This document shows positions 1-12,239 of a stretch of 64,000 nt of DNA, piece by piece. Under the pieces are notes generated by a model. The model did no database searches. It worked only from the letters and a program-made list of their open reading frames with translations, and was not told the DNA's origin. A program made the position numbers and the translations under genes. The stretch comes from Hofstenia miamia (Eukaryota; Xenacoelomorpha; Acoela), in contig SCFE01000031.1 in the NCBI GenBank assembly GCA_004352715.1, forward strand, positions 1,352,622 to 1,416,621, given 5' to 3'. The stretch's first letter is position 1, and each line of letters begins with the position of its first letter.

Positions 1-976
1 CGAAGTTTTTTTATAATGACGATTTATCCAGGTTTGCGTTCACTTAGAATTCTTGTTCCACGGTCATAGTGGGTTTTTAATTCTTTTGTAGGAGCATGTT
101 TTTCTTGTCAATTTCATCATGATAGGTTAAGTTAGGTAGTAGATGTTTCACTACTGTTGGCATCATTCTTCTTAGACTTCTAGTTGCGCAGGTGAGCCCC
201 TTAAATACGATTTTGGAGTATAGTTATACAACAGTATTCCATAGTATATGTCATCGCACCCTTTTATGATTTTCTTGAATATGTGAACTGTTTTATCTGC
301 TAATCCATTGGATCTTGGATATAAAGGACTAGACGTTGTAAGCTTAAAATAATAGCTCTTTGCAAATTCTTTCATTTTAAATGAGTTGGATGGATTGTTG
401 TCAGTGATTATTTCTTTCCGTATTCCAAAATATGAAAAAACTTCTTTAAGGCTTTTGATGGTATCTAAAGCCATTTTATTTTTCAATTGTTTGCATACTA
501 TAAAGCGGGAGTAGTAGTCTATTATTATTAAATAAGTTGATCCATTGTATTCAGCAACATGAAACGCAGTTTTAATCCAAGGAACATTTTGTCTCTCATG
601 TGGTATCATTGGTTACCTTCTATTTATAAGATTATCCATATCACACTTAAGACATATTTTTACATATTTTTCAATTTCTTCACTCATTTTCTTCAAATAG
701 TAGCTCTCTTTTGCCAGAAGGATATTCTTCTCAATTCCTTCGTGTTCAGCATGAATGAGTTCAAGAAGTTTATATTTCGTGGAAGAAGGCATGATTATTC
801 TGTCGTCCTTTCGAATGATTACATCCACTATACAATAGTTCATAACTTAATTTCCAAAATAGACTTAAATCCTGATCATTCTGTGTTAACTTTTTTGGCC
901 ACCCATTTTGAATAAATGACATCACCCTGGGCAGTTGAGCGTCGATTTTTGTGCTCTCTGCTAGGCTCATCTTCAT
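1..976 (-). pseudogene. Gypsy integrase (H2C2 zinc-binding domain, DDE core, C-terminal tail), broken
   Basis: From about 843 to 613 the minus strand encodes an H2C2 zinc-binding domain (motifs HAEHEG and CLKCD). The rve core follows at 609-172. The core keeps the YYSRF and ITDN motifs and the SNG turn. The first catalytic Asp is replaced (FHV where DLF is expected), and the Glu of the SNGxAE motif reads Asp (SNGLADK). The second Asp, in ITDN, is present. The tail continues in other frames to position 1, with HYDRGT and ERKPG pieces followed by a stop where the family usually has Asp. A stop at 609-613 separates the two halves. Integrase would paste element cDNA into the host genome; this copy cannot. 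Confidence 0.88.
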
Positions 977-1075
977 TCTTGTGTCAATCGAGTTAAGACT
1001 ACGTTTTAGGACCTGATGGATGGGAATGATAGTTCATTTTCTAATTTGTGATCACCATCTGAGCTTTCTTGATAT

Positions 1076-1690
1076 TTAACTCGTCACAATACGTCTGCTA
1101 GAACCATTCGTTTGCCTGGAAGATATTTGATTGATGCGCCTTGGGTATTTTGTTAAGGCCAGAAGCAGCCTTTGAACTCGGGGTGGAGCATTGTGGATTT
1201 GTTTTTTTGTGGATGATTTCCAGTGGATTGTGATCAGAATGTACTGCAAACCATGTTCCAATAAACATTTTCGTGAAATTTTGTGCATTAATAGACAACA
1301 GCAAGAAGCACTTTTTCTATTTGTGAATAGATTTGTTCAGTAGGTGTTAGTGATCTGCCAGCATAAGTGCAAGGTCTTCCTTCTTGTAATAGCACAGCGC
1401 TAAGTGAATATACTGAAGAATCAACTTGTAATGTCGATTTTGAGTTGCGATTAAGATGTTTCAGAACAGGTTTTGAAGCCAGAATTTTTTTAATTGTTTC
1501 AAACGCGGTTGTATGTTTGGGGTTCCATTGCCATTGAATGTCTATTCTCATCAACGAGCATAGAGGAGCTGTGATTTTGGACATTTGTGAAATAAATGAG
1601 AGAAAGTAATTTGCTATTCCTAAGAATCTGAAATTCCTTCTTGTCACTTGGTGTAGGATAGTTGGCAATTCTCATTGTCTTTTCGTGATC
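1076..1690 (-). pseudogene. Gypsy RNase H domain, broken
   Basis: An open run at 1668-1288 encodes the connection region and start of RNase H: FRFLGIANYFLSFI, then LQVDSSVYSLSAVLLQEG, which carries the first acidic residue, and the YSQIEKVLLAVVY segment, which carries the conserved Glu. The remainder (1304-1076) continues in other frames with SDHNPLEII, equivalent to the usual TDHKPL motif. Two frame changes and stops make it non-functional. It sits directly downstream of the RT in the Ty3/Gypsy order. Confidence 0.85.
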
Positions 1691-2450
1691 GGGGTAAAAT
1701 CCATGTCGATCTACAATAAAGCCCATGTACTTTACCGACGTTTTTCTGTACTGAAATTTATCAATATTATACTTTATGTTATGTTCTCATGCTTTTTAAA
1801 AACGTTTCTTAATATAGCATTATGGTCTGTTTCTTCATTAGTTGCAATACACAGATCACCATGGATGGCAATAACATTTGACAAGCCTCCGAATATTTTG
1901 TCTATCATTTGCTGGGATTTGTCAGATGCAGAGCAAAGTCCATTGGGAAGGCGGTCTCATCGATGACGTCCAAATGGTGCATTGAAAGTGCATAGATAGG
2001 ACGACTGCTTTGTTAGTTCGATATGCCAAAATGCATTAGAAATATCAATTACAAAAAATGTTGATTTACCATTGAAGAATTCTCAAAGGCTTGAATGATT
2101 TGGTGGAAAATGCGGTTCTAGGAAGATTTACGAGTTTAATTGCTTAGCATCCATGGTTAAACGAGTACCTCCATTTCGTTTTTCCGCAACCACGAGAATG
2201 TTCACCCAATTTGCACTATATTCTATCTTTGTAATGACATTATTTACTTCCAATTCGCTCAACTTATCTCTCAATTTATCTAAGATTGTAAGTGGAACTC
2301 TTCTGGGAGGATGTATAACATGTATTGCAATGGGTTTTAATTTTATATCATATTTTACTTTGTAGTGTCATAATCTTTTAAAGACATCAGGGTAGTGGTT
2401 TGTTGTGGCATGTTTTGAGTTGCCGTCCAATTTAGATCCGGAGGGCAGCA
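1690..2450 (-). pseudogene. Gypsy reverse transcriptase, catalytic motif lost
   Basis: The minus strand at about 1980-1850 encodes RLPNGLCSAS, matching the RLPFGLSSAP motif of Gypsy RTs. About 20 residues later comes IHGDLCI, where the catalytic YVDDILV motif belongs, so one of the two catalytic Asp residues is gone. The segment MGFIVDRHGFYPDHEKTMRI (1726 down) matches the end of the RT thumb. Stops and frame changes occur between 1960 and 2150. The upstream fingers region (2150-2450) is only weakly recognisable. Confidence 0.8.
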
Positions 2451-2592
2451 TTGAAGAGCATGGCGTTATATCCTTCCGGACCCAACCCAAAAAACTGAGG
2501 TTTGGTAGATGCATTCTTTGATATATAGTGAACAAGAGAGTCTTTATTAAAATTTACTTGCAGGAGGTCATTTTCTAAGCAAGTTTTCAATC

Positions 2593-3075
2593 CTAAAATT
2601 GGGGCAACATTTTCTGAGGACATAATGAAATCAGCATTTGACCTTCTTCTTTTACCCCAAAGATTATGGGTAAAGAGCAGATTCCTTTTACGGGTACCCT
2701 GTTGCCTCCATAACCAGCTAACCTAGCTTTGGACGGTTTTATAAGTTGATTAGTAAGCCCCAGTGACTTGAAATCTTGAAGAGAAAGAACATTACACTGA
2801 GCCTCTGAGTCGACCTTCATTTTGATTTTTCGACTGTTAATCAAAGCTATGTTTACAATTGATTTAATTTTCTTGCATTCCCTTTTTGTAATTGAATCAC
2901 AACTATATTCTTCATCACTAGACAAGCATACTTCATTGACACTACCAATTTTGGGTTGCCTTTGTAGATGTATTCTGCACATTTTTGAGAAGTGATTTCA
3001 ACCATTACAGTTGTTACATCTTTTTCCGTATGCTGGACAATTTCTAAGTTGATGTCTGCGTCCACATTGCCGATA
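2593..3075 (-). pseudogene. Gypsy gag zinc knuckles and retropepsin, broken
   Basis: Minus-strand translation near 3075-2975 gives CGRRHQLRNCPAYGKRCNNC, an in-frame TGA stop, then NHFSKMCR: a tandem pair of zinc knuckles that binds element RNA. Downstream (2982-2593) is a retropepsin-like segment with VDSEAQCNVLS. The expected active-site triad D-S/T-G reads D-S-E here, so the protease active site is damaged. The downstream hydrophobic pattern (LAGYGG, IIFGVKEEG) fits an aspartic protease fold. The 3' part runs into the RT with a stop near 2593. Confidence 0.82.
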
Positions 3076-5901
3076 ATCTCTGCTGTGTTCTAATTATTCA
3101 ATGACTGTTTAAAAGTTGGCGAAGCTTTATGATAAGGTCCAATTGCATTGATCGATAGGAAAGAAGCATAAGAGATACTTGGGATAGTTGAATTAAGAAG
3201 GTGGATAGTAGCTGAAATACAGAAATCAGCCTGTTTAGAATCAGGTAAAGTCCTAAGGAAGGCACTCAGACTCCCTGGAACCGATAGGCTTAATGAGTTT
3301 AGAGTCACACCAACAGCAAGTTATGAGAAGGAAGCGATAATAATTAAAGGTACGCATATTTAAGATGAAAGTTAAGAAAAATAAGATGAATAAAAAGAAG
3401 TATAGATTTTAGAAATTTGAAAGAGAAATCCAAAATAAGTTGAAGTATAATCAAGTTTAAGGGCTCTAAAAAAATTGATAGAGATCACCAAGTGTGGGGA
3501 ATTAGCCAAATGAATTACTTGATTAAAATAAATGTGTTAGTCTTTGTTTTTATGTCATTGTTTTTCTGAATACTTTGAAACATTGTGATCCTAGAAAATA
3601 ATTTTCTGAAATATATAGCTCAAAATAAGTTGGCGTTTTTTATTTGTATTTGTTGCATAAGATCTTTTAAAAAAAGACGACTCTTAGCTAAAATGCTAAA
3701 GAATATGATTTCCAACTGAATGTTTTAATCGATCTTTGTAGTCCTTAACAGTGATGCCACAAATTAGGGGGGGGGTGCCTTCCCTAAAATATATTTTATA
3801 ACTTAAAGTGCTCTTGTTACATGCATATCAAAATTTCGATCTTTCAGAAATTCAACTTAATTTTTCTGTAGAACTATAAGAATCCACAAAAATAATAAGA
3901 AGCTGAAAAGTGATTTTTCGGAATCACAAAGCTAAAAAACCCTCATCTTACTAAATGCAGGTCAGCGTATAATTTATAAATATTTAATTATATATGATAA
4001 ATCTGTCATTGTCTAATATAATATGTTGCAAGCCGGTTCTTAAACCTGTTATTTTTAAGTTATATCATGTACAAGTTCAATTTTTTAAGTAAAAACTTTT
4101 AAATACAGTGATATTATAGTTTTGCTAGGTACGAGTTAGGCTATTATTAATATAGCGTTAGCTAATTCAAACCAGCTGTTCAAATAATAGTGAAATTTGA
4201 AGCGGTGTGCAGCTTCGTTAAGATTTCACGATAAACAAACATTCAAATTATAGACTTTTTGCATCGTCTACGGCAATGTTATACAATGTTGATGGGTCAT
4301 CATTATCCCAATATTGATGAACTACAAACATGGATGTAGCAATGTGCACCACGTGTACAATGAACTATTTAAGGTTTTTGTTTCAACATATATCAGAAGA
4401 GGTCAAAAGAAATAGCGAGTATATGTTGGTGTTACGCTTAATACAATGTTTCTAAATTCCAAACTTGCATGTTATTTTATAGGAAAACTTACATTTGAGA
4501 TAAGCCTTGTAAGATTAGAAAGTTGCTCAACACGTTAATTTTTGGATTAATAATTCCTTTTTCATATAATTCACAATATTATTATAGTTAACAAATTCTT
4601 TTGTACAACTGTATAACTTTTTTTTGCACAATTGCGAATTGGTTTGGACATAGAGTTTCTTATATTTTGCTGTAAATGACTCCATATACATCTTGTCATT
4701 CATTTATTAAGCCTCTTATAATAGTTGTGGTACTTTATTACCACTGTGTACCATGGCCCATTAAAATTGATTTAATGTTACTTACCCACCTAAAAAAATT
4801 CCCAGATAAGCTGGGTATTTTTGCCCATTGGATACGCTGTGTACACATTTTTTGCCAAATCTACCGTAACAGCGTATCTTATTTACGTAATATATATATA
4901 TATANNNNNNNNNNNNNNNNNNNNNNNNNNNNNNNNNNNNNNNNNNNNNNNNNNNNNNNNNNNNNNNNNNNNNNNNNNNNNNNNNNNNNNNNNNNNNNNN
5001 NNNNNNNNNNNNNNNNNNNNNNNNNNNNNNNTATATATATATAGATTAAATCTAATAAGTATTATTGCAATGAAAATGTTTTTACGGTTTTTTCCCTACA
5101 GAATAATGACACTTTGCTAAAAAAAAATTGATAAAAATAATAAGGCCATGCATTAATTTATTTAAAAATAACATTTTGTGTCAAATTTCATGTAGTGTTT
5201 TACTGTTGAATTAATCAAAAGGCTCTTACATTTTAAACTGAAAATTGTTGATAAAACCTTTTATTTAACTAAAATATGTGTATTTGTTTGCTTTACACTA
5301 AAATTCGATAATTTAATGTTAAGTTTTATGTTAATTATAATCTCTACACATGAATTTGATCGATATTGTGTTTCAACAGTAGATGCAATTTGCAATTATT
5401 TTAATACTTTTATGCAAATGCCCGTTGTTACAATTCAGCTTTTGAGCAAAACATCATTGTTCTAATTCCAGAAAATGGATTCTAAAGAAAGTTTGTGCAT
5501 AAAAAAGCATATATGTATTTAGTAGAATAAAATGATTTTCAAATATAAAAATGTATTTCTTTGATATTACAGCATATATTGCGGATAATAGAAATCGCAT
5601 ACAATCTTTTTATAGACTGCAAGGAAATGGCTTATTGTGAATGTATATCCTTGCAAAATAAAAACTTAATCTATCAACAATAAACAAATATAGCACAAAT
5701 TATTAATTAAGAAAACATTAAGAACTAGCACGAAAATTAATTTTATTTAGTAAATATTAAATGAAGGCGGTAAGCTCTTCAAACCATTGATCAAAAGGCA
5801 TAAATAAACATAGATTAATTTAATATATATAATTTTAATAAACTAATAAATAAAGTAGCAGATGGTTATTTAAGTTTAAAGACTCTAAATAAAATGTATA
5901 A

Positions 5902-5904
<3 letters not shown>
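3076..5904. other. Non-coding AT-rich DNA
   Basis: No gene is recognised. A minus-strand frame at 3308-3090 directly beyond the zinc knuckles could be more of gag but shows no motif. The rest is AT-rich sequence with a (TA)n array interrupted by Ns near 4.9-5.0 kb. Confidence 0.6.
4905..5031. other. Assembly gap inside a (TA)n array
   Basis: 127 Ns flanked by TA repeats on both sides (4891-4904 and 5032-5042). The true array length is unknown. Frames that read through it are artefacts. Confidence 0.98.
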
Positions 5905-5958
<54 letters not shown>

Positions 5959-5960
5959 TA
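5905..5960. repeat. (TA)n microsatellite
   Basis: About 56 bp of TA dinucleotides with one C interruption, immediately before the candidate LTR at 5962. Confidence 0.97.
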
Positions 5961-5961
5961 T

Positions 5962-6157
5962 TGTAACATCGGCAGGTACTGGTTCCTAGTATGGGCCAGC
6001 TTACTCGCTTTTTGTGTTTATTAGTTACTAGTTGTTTGTACATATTGTCAATATGTAGTGTATATAAGAGGCCAAAGCATCTGTAAATAGAGAAATAGTT
6101 AGCTGCGTTCTATTAATCAGCACACTTCCCTGCACCCTAGCAATGCTATAATATACA
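5962..6157 (+). mobile_element. Candidate solo LTR of a retrotransposon
   Basis: The segment starts TGTAACATCGGCAGG and can end ...ATATACA, so it has TG...CA ends. It holds a TATA box (TATATAAGAGG, near 6060), has higher GC than its flanks, and is about 196 bp, a usual size for a short Gypsy LTR. Both flanks are TA-rich, so a target site duplication cannot be judged. No second copy or internal region was seen in the window. Inference from structure only. Confidence 0.4.
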
Positions 6158-7819
6158 TTATATATATATTTTTCAAAAACACTATAAAAATTTTATAGTT
6201 GACAGTGTCCCATCTGTAAATTATGTTGATTATATTAAATTTCAAAGGTATTTTTAACTAGCCGTTCACGCATCTACCTACTGATTAACATCCTACCTAA
6301 ATCTATTAACTCCATTTTCAAATCAATACTTGAACAAATTCGGCATGTCCCATCGGACCTTGAAAATTATTAGTTTGAATGGAGTTATGATGCTTCAGGA
6401 GGTACTTCATTACCTTTACTGTAAATTTAAATTCGTCTAGATCTAGAGAAACAGTACAGAAGATCTTGATTAGTAAATATTGCTAATTGTAGTTCAAATT
6501 TTGATACTGATGTGTATACCAAACACCCCATTTTTAACAAAATGCTTTTAAGTGTAAATTTGAAAATTTTCATTAAATCTACAACCAATTAAAACTTAGT
6601 TTACCAAACATTTCAAGTGGTTGCAATCTAACCGCCCTTATTGTATTAATTTCATTTAACAAAGAGAAATTTATTGTACGACATACCTTTAAATAAACAG
6701 GCGGCTTATGCCGCAGGGTTGAAATCAAAATTTCTTGTGTTCGTATAATTTCAAAACTAATGAAAATGAGACTTTCAGCTTTTGTGTGTTCAACCTCAAT
6801 GCTTTTATTATTTCCTTTATTACTTATTGCCTAAATATAATTTTTGGAGCACACAAGCTGTACGCTTCATCTTACATTTGTTTTTATTCCATGCTCCTAA
6901 TTACTCGAGCATAAACAATATGTACAATTTTCCTTAACCACTGTCAAACCGTAACAATAAATTATACGTCACATATTTCAGACAAGGCGAGTGTTCAAAT
7001 GAAAATACATTATTTATCCATAAATTCGTTTAGAAAAATAATAATTGAAATTTATTATGGACGTTGTGGGTTTTTTTAAAGAATGGTAGGATAATAGATT
7101 CATTATTCAAATAGATTTGTAGGTGCCCGATTTTGTCAAAATCCAAAGACTAATACGCATTAAAAAATTTTATCGTGAACGTCGGTTATCAGCATTTGTT
7201 ACGTTGGCAATGTTACATTTTAGTCATATAGCAACTTAGTATATATTTTTAATACAACACCTAAGATGTAGAAGTCAAGGAATCGCCTTTCACCATGTCT
7301 GAAAGCTATGCATCCATGTTCGCTAAGTAGGGTATCGCGTTAATCATAGTATCACAATACTTGGATGAATTATCACGTTTTAGTTTTGATAAATTTGAGT
7401 TTTGAGTTTGATTGATTTGCAAAAGTGTGCATTCCAAGCGTTATTATATACCTACACAATTTTTTAGCGGTCAAGGAGTTTAGTTAACCATTAAGACCTA
7501 ATGAGAATAAATGTTCACTTCATAGAAATGAGTTTTTAAGACTGTTGATGAATAGTTATCGCGATACCGCGATTATCGTTGTACCGAAACAGACATAGCT
7601 AAAATTTATCCTTAGTTGCTTAAATGGCTTTCACATTTTTCTTCAATTTTTATTCTAATTATCTTATTAATGTACCTAGTTAAATTAGTTTAAACAACAA
7701 CATTTGACCTGCTTCATAGAGAATCCATTATATCATCATAAATCCTAATATAAATTAATCTAATGTAAGCATTAATATCTATGAGTATTATAGTGTGTCA
7801 AGAAAGAGAAATCTGGAAA

Positions 7820-7942
7820 ATGGCTTCTTTGTGGGTTGTCAATTCATTCGTATTATACTTACTTTTATTACCTGCTTTTTACACACAGAACGAGTGTCAA
7901 TTGCAACGCATGCATTTCTTTTACAATTGCTATATGGAAATA
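7820..7942 (+). CDS. Possible first exon of a small secreted protein (speculative)
   Basis: An ATG in good context (AAAATGGC) opens 41 codons whose first ~23 residues look like a signal peptide (MASLWVVNSFVLYLLLLPAF), followed by a short stretch with two Cys. A possible donor (ATA|GTATAT) ends it at the start of a TA array. No convincing next exon was found: the nearest AG (7979) would leave a 37-bp intron. Hydrophobic runs arise easily in AT-rich DNA, so this may be chance. Confidence 0.15.
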
Positions 7943-7943
7943 G

Positions 7944-7965
7944 TATATATATATATATATATATA
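7944..7965. repeat. (TA)n microsatellite
   Basis: 22 bp of uninterrupted TA. Confidence 0.95.
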
Positions 7966-8274
7966 AATTTCTAATTTTAGATTCATATGCATTCAACATA
8001 AATTAAATGACTTGAAATATTTGAAAATTTGTTTACATGTGAGAGTTCTCAGTCAAGTAACTTTTCACAAACACTGCTATGCGATAGTAATCTGTGCTTT
8101 CAGACCAATCCAATCCGCATGTTTCGTATGATCTTTTTACTGACTTTACCCAAACCACTAACTCTTCAAACCTGAACCAACACTTCATCTTTCAAATTTT
8201 TTTACTCAATTCGATTCAAAGTTTTACTGATTTGGTAATGATTGGCATATGTTACCCTTTGCACTAAGCTATAT

Positions 8275-8398
8275 CAGGGGCGTACGCAGGATTTTCTGAC
8301 GGGGGGACCCCATCATTTTTTGATTTATCCAGTCAAAATCAAATTTGGAAACCTGACGGGGGGCATTCCACCATGTCCCCCCCCTGCGTACGCTACTG
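8275..8398. mobile_element. Short hAT-like MITE (GGCGTA-end family)
   Basis: 124 bp, much richer in GC than its flanks. The left end is CAGGGGCGTACGCAGG; the right end, reverse-complemented, is CAGTAGCGTACGCAGG (14 of 16 match). The flanks are AGCTATAT (8267-8274) and AGCTATGT (8399-8406), an 8-bp target duplication with one mismatch. CAG ends and 8-bp duplications are typical of hAT elements. There is no room for a transposase, so it would need one in trans. Confidence 0.75.
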
Positions 8399-8406
8399 AG
8401 CTATGT

Positions 8407-11400
8407 CATAATTCTCGGCTTTCTTGGGATAAAAATCCGTTGAGTTCAATTTCCGATTTGCAAACTTCAATTATCTTTCCTACAAGTAAGAAATGAAATT
8501 TCTTTAAAATTGATAAAACTGTATTGGAAATTACTGAAACTTAATTGAGGCTAGTGAATACCAGTCTGAAAAATTTGACCAATAAAATCAGTTAAAAATA
8601 ATCTTGGTATTATTTTCATAATTATGAAGATATACCTAACAAATATTGCTTTCATTAAGGCAATGAATGCTTGTTGCTAAATATGCCCATATTTAAAGAT
8701 ATTCATCTTATGCCAATATTAAACATGCGGTTGAGTTAGAAATGATACCATACACATTTTGAACTCCTAATTCAGTTTTGTAAATAATTGTCTAGGTTGA
8801 AATTCCCTTAGGTCCTTCAAAGAAAGTTATGTATTACAGACATTTCTCGATCAAAGTAACGTTCACTAAACATCATTACAGAATATAATTGAATTGATTT
8901 TTACATTTTCCGAGCTAGATATCTGCTTTACGTGAGAACTGAGTTATCAATCTCTCCAGAGCAGAAAATTATGTAAATTTCCAATAAATACACACATCAC
9001 AATTTCTTCAGACTCTGAAATGGAATAAATTCTCTAATCATGGAGTACTTATAGAAATCCCTAATCGTATAATTTCCTTTTGATATGCGGCTGCGACCTA
9101 AGCTAATTAATATTTAAGGATGCAACGAATATTTTCCCTCAAAAACACAAAATTTATTCTATGTAAAATAAGAGGATTAGAATGCTTTAGAAGCAATGAT
9201 TCTTCAAAGGGATTGGCATACGAATTTCTGTGTTATAAAATGTTTGACTAGAATTAAGCACAGATGTTGTACCATTTTTACATGTTATAATTGCCTTTTA
9301 TTGATTAAAATTGGAATAGTGTTATGAAACCAGTTTGTTGTTCAAATTCTAGTTATTGCTTTTAATGAAAATTTATTCGAAAATGACCAGCCTGGCTTAT
9401 TCCAACTCTGCGATTACAACAGTTAGGATATTTTAAACACTAAGTCTACAGTTTCAAAATCAAAAACAGTTTCCTGAAACATTGAGTTTTCAGATATTTT
9501 TTGCTGATTTTGATTTTTTGAATTTTTATGCTATTATTTGGCAAATTTGGACAAACTACATTTATATGTCTTTAAAACTGGGTCAGTGGGGTTCAACTTC
9601 GAATAGCATAGTATAACAAGCCCTATCAAATACTGTATGCTAGGGTTCTGATAGACCAAAATTTTCTTAAGGCCAGTCTCATTTAATGTCCCATTGGATT
9701 CGGTCTCAGCATCATCCCATTCCAGTCCCATGAAATTTTCTGGTCCCCCAGTCCCATTGATCCCACAGCATGCCTTTTATTTCGACCAAAATTTGCAAAA
9801 ATAATATTCTGAAAATCATGGTCTCAGATGCTTTGTTTTTGGTGATAGGCCTATTGAGTTTTTTGGTTACAGTAAATTCTGAGATACTTGGTGGACCCTC
9901 AGAATATATCATGGTATATCATGGCCTTAATGAACTGAAGTGTATACAAGTATAGGGCTTATAATCATGAGCAAAATGCAAAAAGCTAAAAATATATTAG
10001 GGGAAAACACTGTATGTGCTTAGACTAGTTGAAACAATACTTACTAGTCAAACGGCTACCTCAATGGATAAAATCTAATCCAAAATTCTTCATATAATTG
10101 TCGTTTTTGGCAGAAAAATAATACTGGTTAGTCACAAAGGATTCGATTTGAGGAGAAGAAGGATGCATTTTATTTATTTCCTGATTAAAAATTTTTAATA
10201 AAATTTATTATTGATAATATTCATACTATAATGATAAGTGGAGATAAGATTTTATTAAATCTTTTGTGCAAATGATGCGTGAGAAAAGATGAACAAATTT
10301 TCTAAGTTATTATTCTGTTATACAATTTTATTACATTCTCCATCCATTTCTGCTACATGCAGTCATGACAATGTAGGGTAGACTGACATTTAATTGATGT
10401 AGCTCTTTAGCAATCTATAAAATATAATTCCATCCTTGACATATATCTATGTATGAACGTTTTGGTGTTAAGTGTTGAGCAGATATGGGGGATGCAGACA
10501 AGACTAAGTTCTACAATGTATTTCTATGATATTCTCCAATAAATGAATTGCTCTCCCAAAGGCCTTTTTAAAAGTCCTAATTGCACCTAAGACATTCTCT
10601 GGAGAATATTTTCTAAACCATTTCTAATGGTCTTTATTTGTTAATAATTGGTATCCCCATAAACAAATACTTAGAGGAGTTAAAGCAGAAACACCCCCTA
10701 TGCTTGCCAACTAGGTATTTGTAGTAATTGCTATGCACAATTGCAATAATTTGATTTCATCAATGAACGTTGCATTTATTTATGTTAATTTGTGCTAATT
10801 GCAGTAGTTGCTAAATAATTCATACAAATACAACGTCTTTATGTGCAGACATAGTGCAGGAAGCAATCGAAGGCAGTCTTGGTTATATTCAAAACCTAAA
10901 TTAATAGAAACGAATTTTTTAATAAATGCAAGAAATTAAATTTACAGATTTGTAAATAATTTAAGTGAAATGTTGAAATTTGTTTAACAGTTTAATGTAA
11001 GAATGATTTTTTAGCAGGAATCACAATAGTTATTGAAAACTGGTTTTGTTGTAGCCAAGAACAGCGTGTTGAATCTTTAATCAAAAGCCAACAGAAGCTC
11101 TATAGTTTATGCATAATCAATTGAATCAATTTTGAATAATTTTGAAAAATTAATGTGTGCTTTGTTTTCCTTCACCTGGAACGGTCTTCTTACTGTATTG
11201 ACAATTGAAAAAAAAATTAGGAAAGTTTAAGTAGAGACTTTTTAAAAGTTTACAACAGCAATTCTTATTAAAATATTTCTAAATAGTTATTATAATTGAG
11301 CAACTAACCCCAGTGGTGTCATGTCATGGCATGCTGGCGCCTGGGGCCAGGCCTAGGCCTCCAATTTTTTTAGAGATTTTTTGTATGAATTCTGTGACTT

Positions 11401-12231
11401 TTACTTGTAAGCTAGAACAACTCGATACAAACTTCCACAATATCATGCATTACTACATACTAAAATAATTTAAATGCCAATTGGGAACTAATAGTTCGTT
11501 TTTCTTGCGTCCACAATGATGTTGTGGGAATTCAAAATTATAGCTTTCTTAAACAATTAAGATAAATACAGTTGTTCTCTTCAATTTTTGGGTGTACAAC
11601 GCTCACATTAAATAATGACACACTTGTTAGAATCGTCGATTAAGTATCATTAAAGTCATTGATTGCAGGCCAGTTGTAAAGCAGTATTCCTTGAGTAGAC
11701 ATCTAATTGTTTTTGGTTTTATAAAATAGATGTTTATAGATATACAGTGGTGACCCAAAGTCTATTGTATTTTAAAAGTAGTCGTTTTAGAAAAATAATT
11801 AATTGGAAGAACAATATTAACTTTAAAATATCATCATGTTTGTGGTATATTGTATTTTGCTGACATAGGCAAACAACATAGTTCAAGAATGCGTATTTTC
11901 CGTATTTTATCCTTCATAAAAATTTCCCGAATTTTAACGAAATTCAAATGTTCAAAATACAATTTGTTAAAAAAAATTCCTTTCAAAAAAAACCGAAGAC
12001 CAAACAAACAAACAAACACGATTGGATTGTGCAGTATCTGATTGTATGTTTGATTTGAAGACTTGTGTTGTAGATATTTATATTGTAAATTTGACATCAT
12101 TGAACATTTTATGTTTCCAATATCTTAAAATTAGCATAATGCAAAAACTTTAACGAATTTGATTTGAATCGAAAAATTTTATATTGCAATGAATTCTCAA
12201 GCTATGGGTTACAACAGTTGTATTAGCCAAA
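8407..12231. other. Non-coding AT-rich DNA with an old dispersed repeat
   Basis: No gene is recognised. At 9580-9780 there is a GC-richer patch with words such as GGTCTCAGCATCAT and TCCAGTCCCATGAAATTTTC, which reappear diverged at 21180-21445. Near 11331 another GC-rich patch begins CAGTGGTGTCATGTC and may be one end of a decayed DNA transposon. Confidence 0.5.
9580..9780. repeat. Diverged dispersed repeat, copy A
   Basis: Shares the order GGTCTCAGC-(A/T)-TCAT ... TTCCAGT ... GAAATTTTCTGGTCC with the segment at 21180-21445. Similar words (TCTCAGTCTCGATC) occur near 54890. Family unknown. Confidence 0.4.
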
Positions 12232-12239
12232 GCATAGAT

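Larger units (their letters stand above)
1..3075 (-). mobile_element. Degenerate Ty3/Gypsy LTR retrotransposon, pol and end of gag, cut by window start
   Basis: Reading the minus strand from about 3075 down to 1 gives pieces of a Gypsy polyprotein in canonical order: CCHC zinc knuckles, retropepsin, reverse transcriptase, RNase H, H2C2 zinc-binding domain, integrase core and integrase C-terminal tail. The pieces lie in different frames with several stops, so no polyprotein can be made. Catalytic residues are altered in protease, RT and integrase. The element runs off the left edge, and no LTR is recognised at either side. The knuckle and integrase motifs resemble the animal Gypsy group often labelled K02A2.6-like (family knowledge, not searched). 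Inactive copy. Confidence 0.9.
6158..8266. other. Non-coding AT-rich DNA
   Basis: No gene is recognised apart from a weak signal-peptide-like frame at 7820-7942. A small hairpin-forming word, GCGGCTTATGCCGC, lies near 6702. Confidence 0.55.

Noticed and set aside
559-915. Plus-strand open frame of 118 codons
   Set aside because: It is antisense to the Gypsy integrase and H2C2 pieces, which have recognisable motifs on the minus strand.
1685-2365. Two plus-strand frames (1685-1966, 2153-2365)
   Set aside because: Antisense to the Gypsy RT; no motif of their own.
4676-5120. Open frames crossing the N run
   Set aside because: They read through Ns and TA repeats; no real coding evidence.
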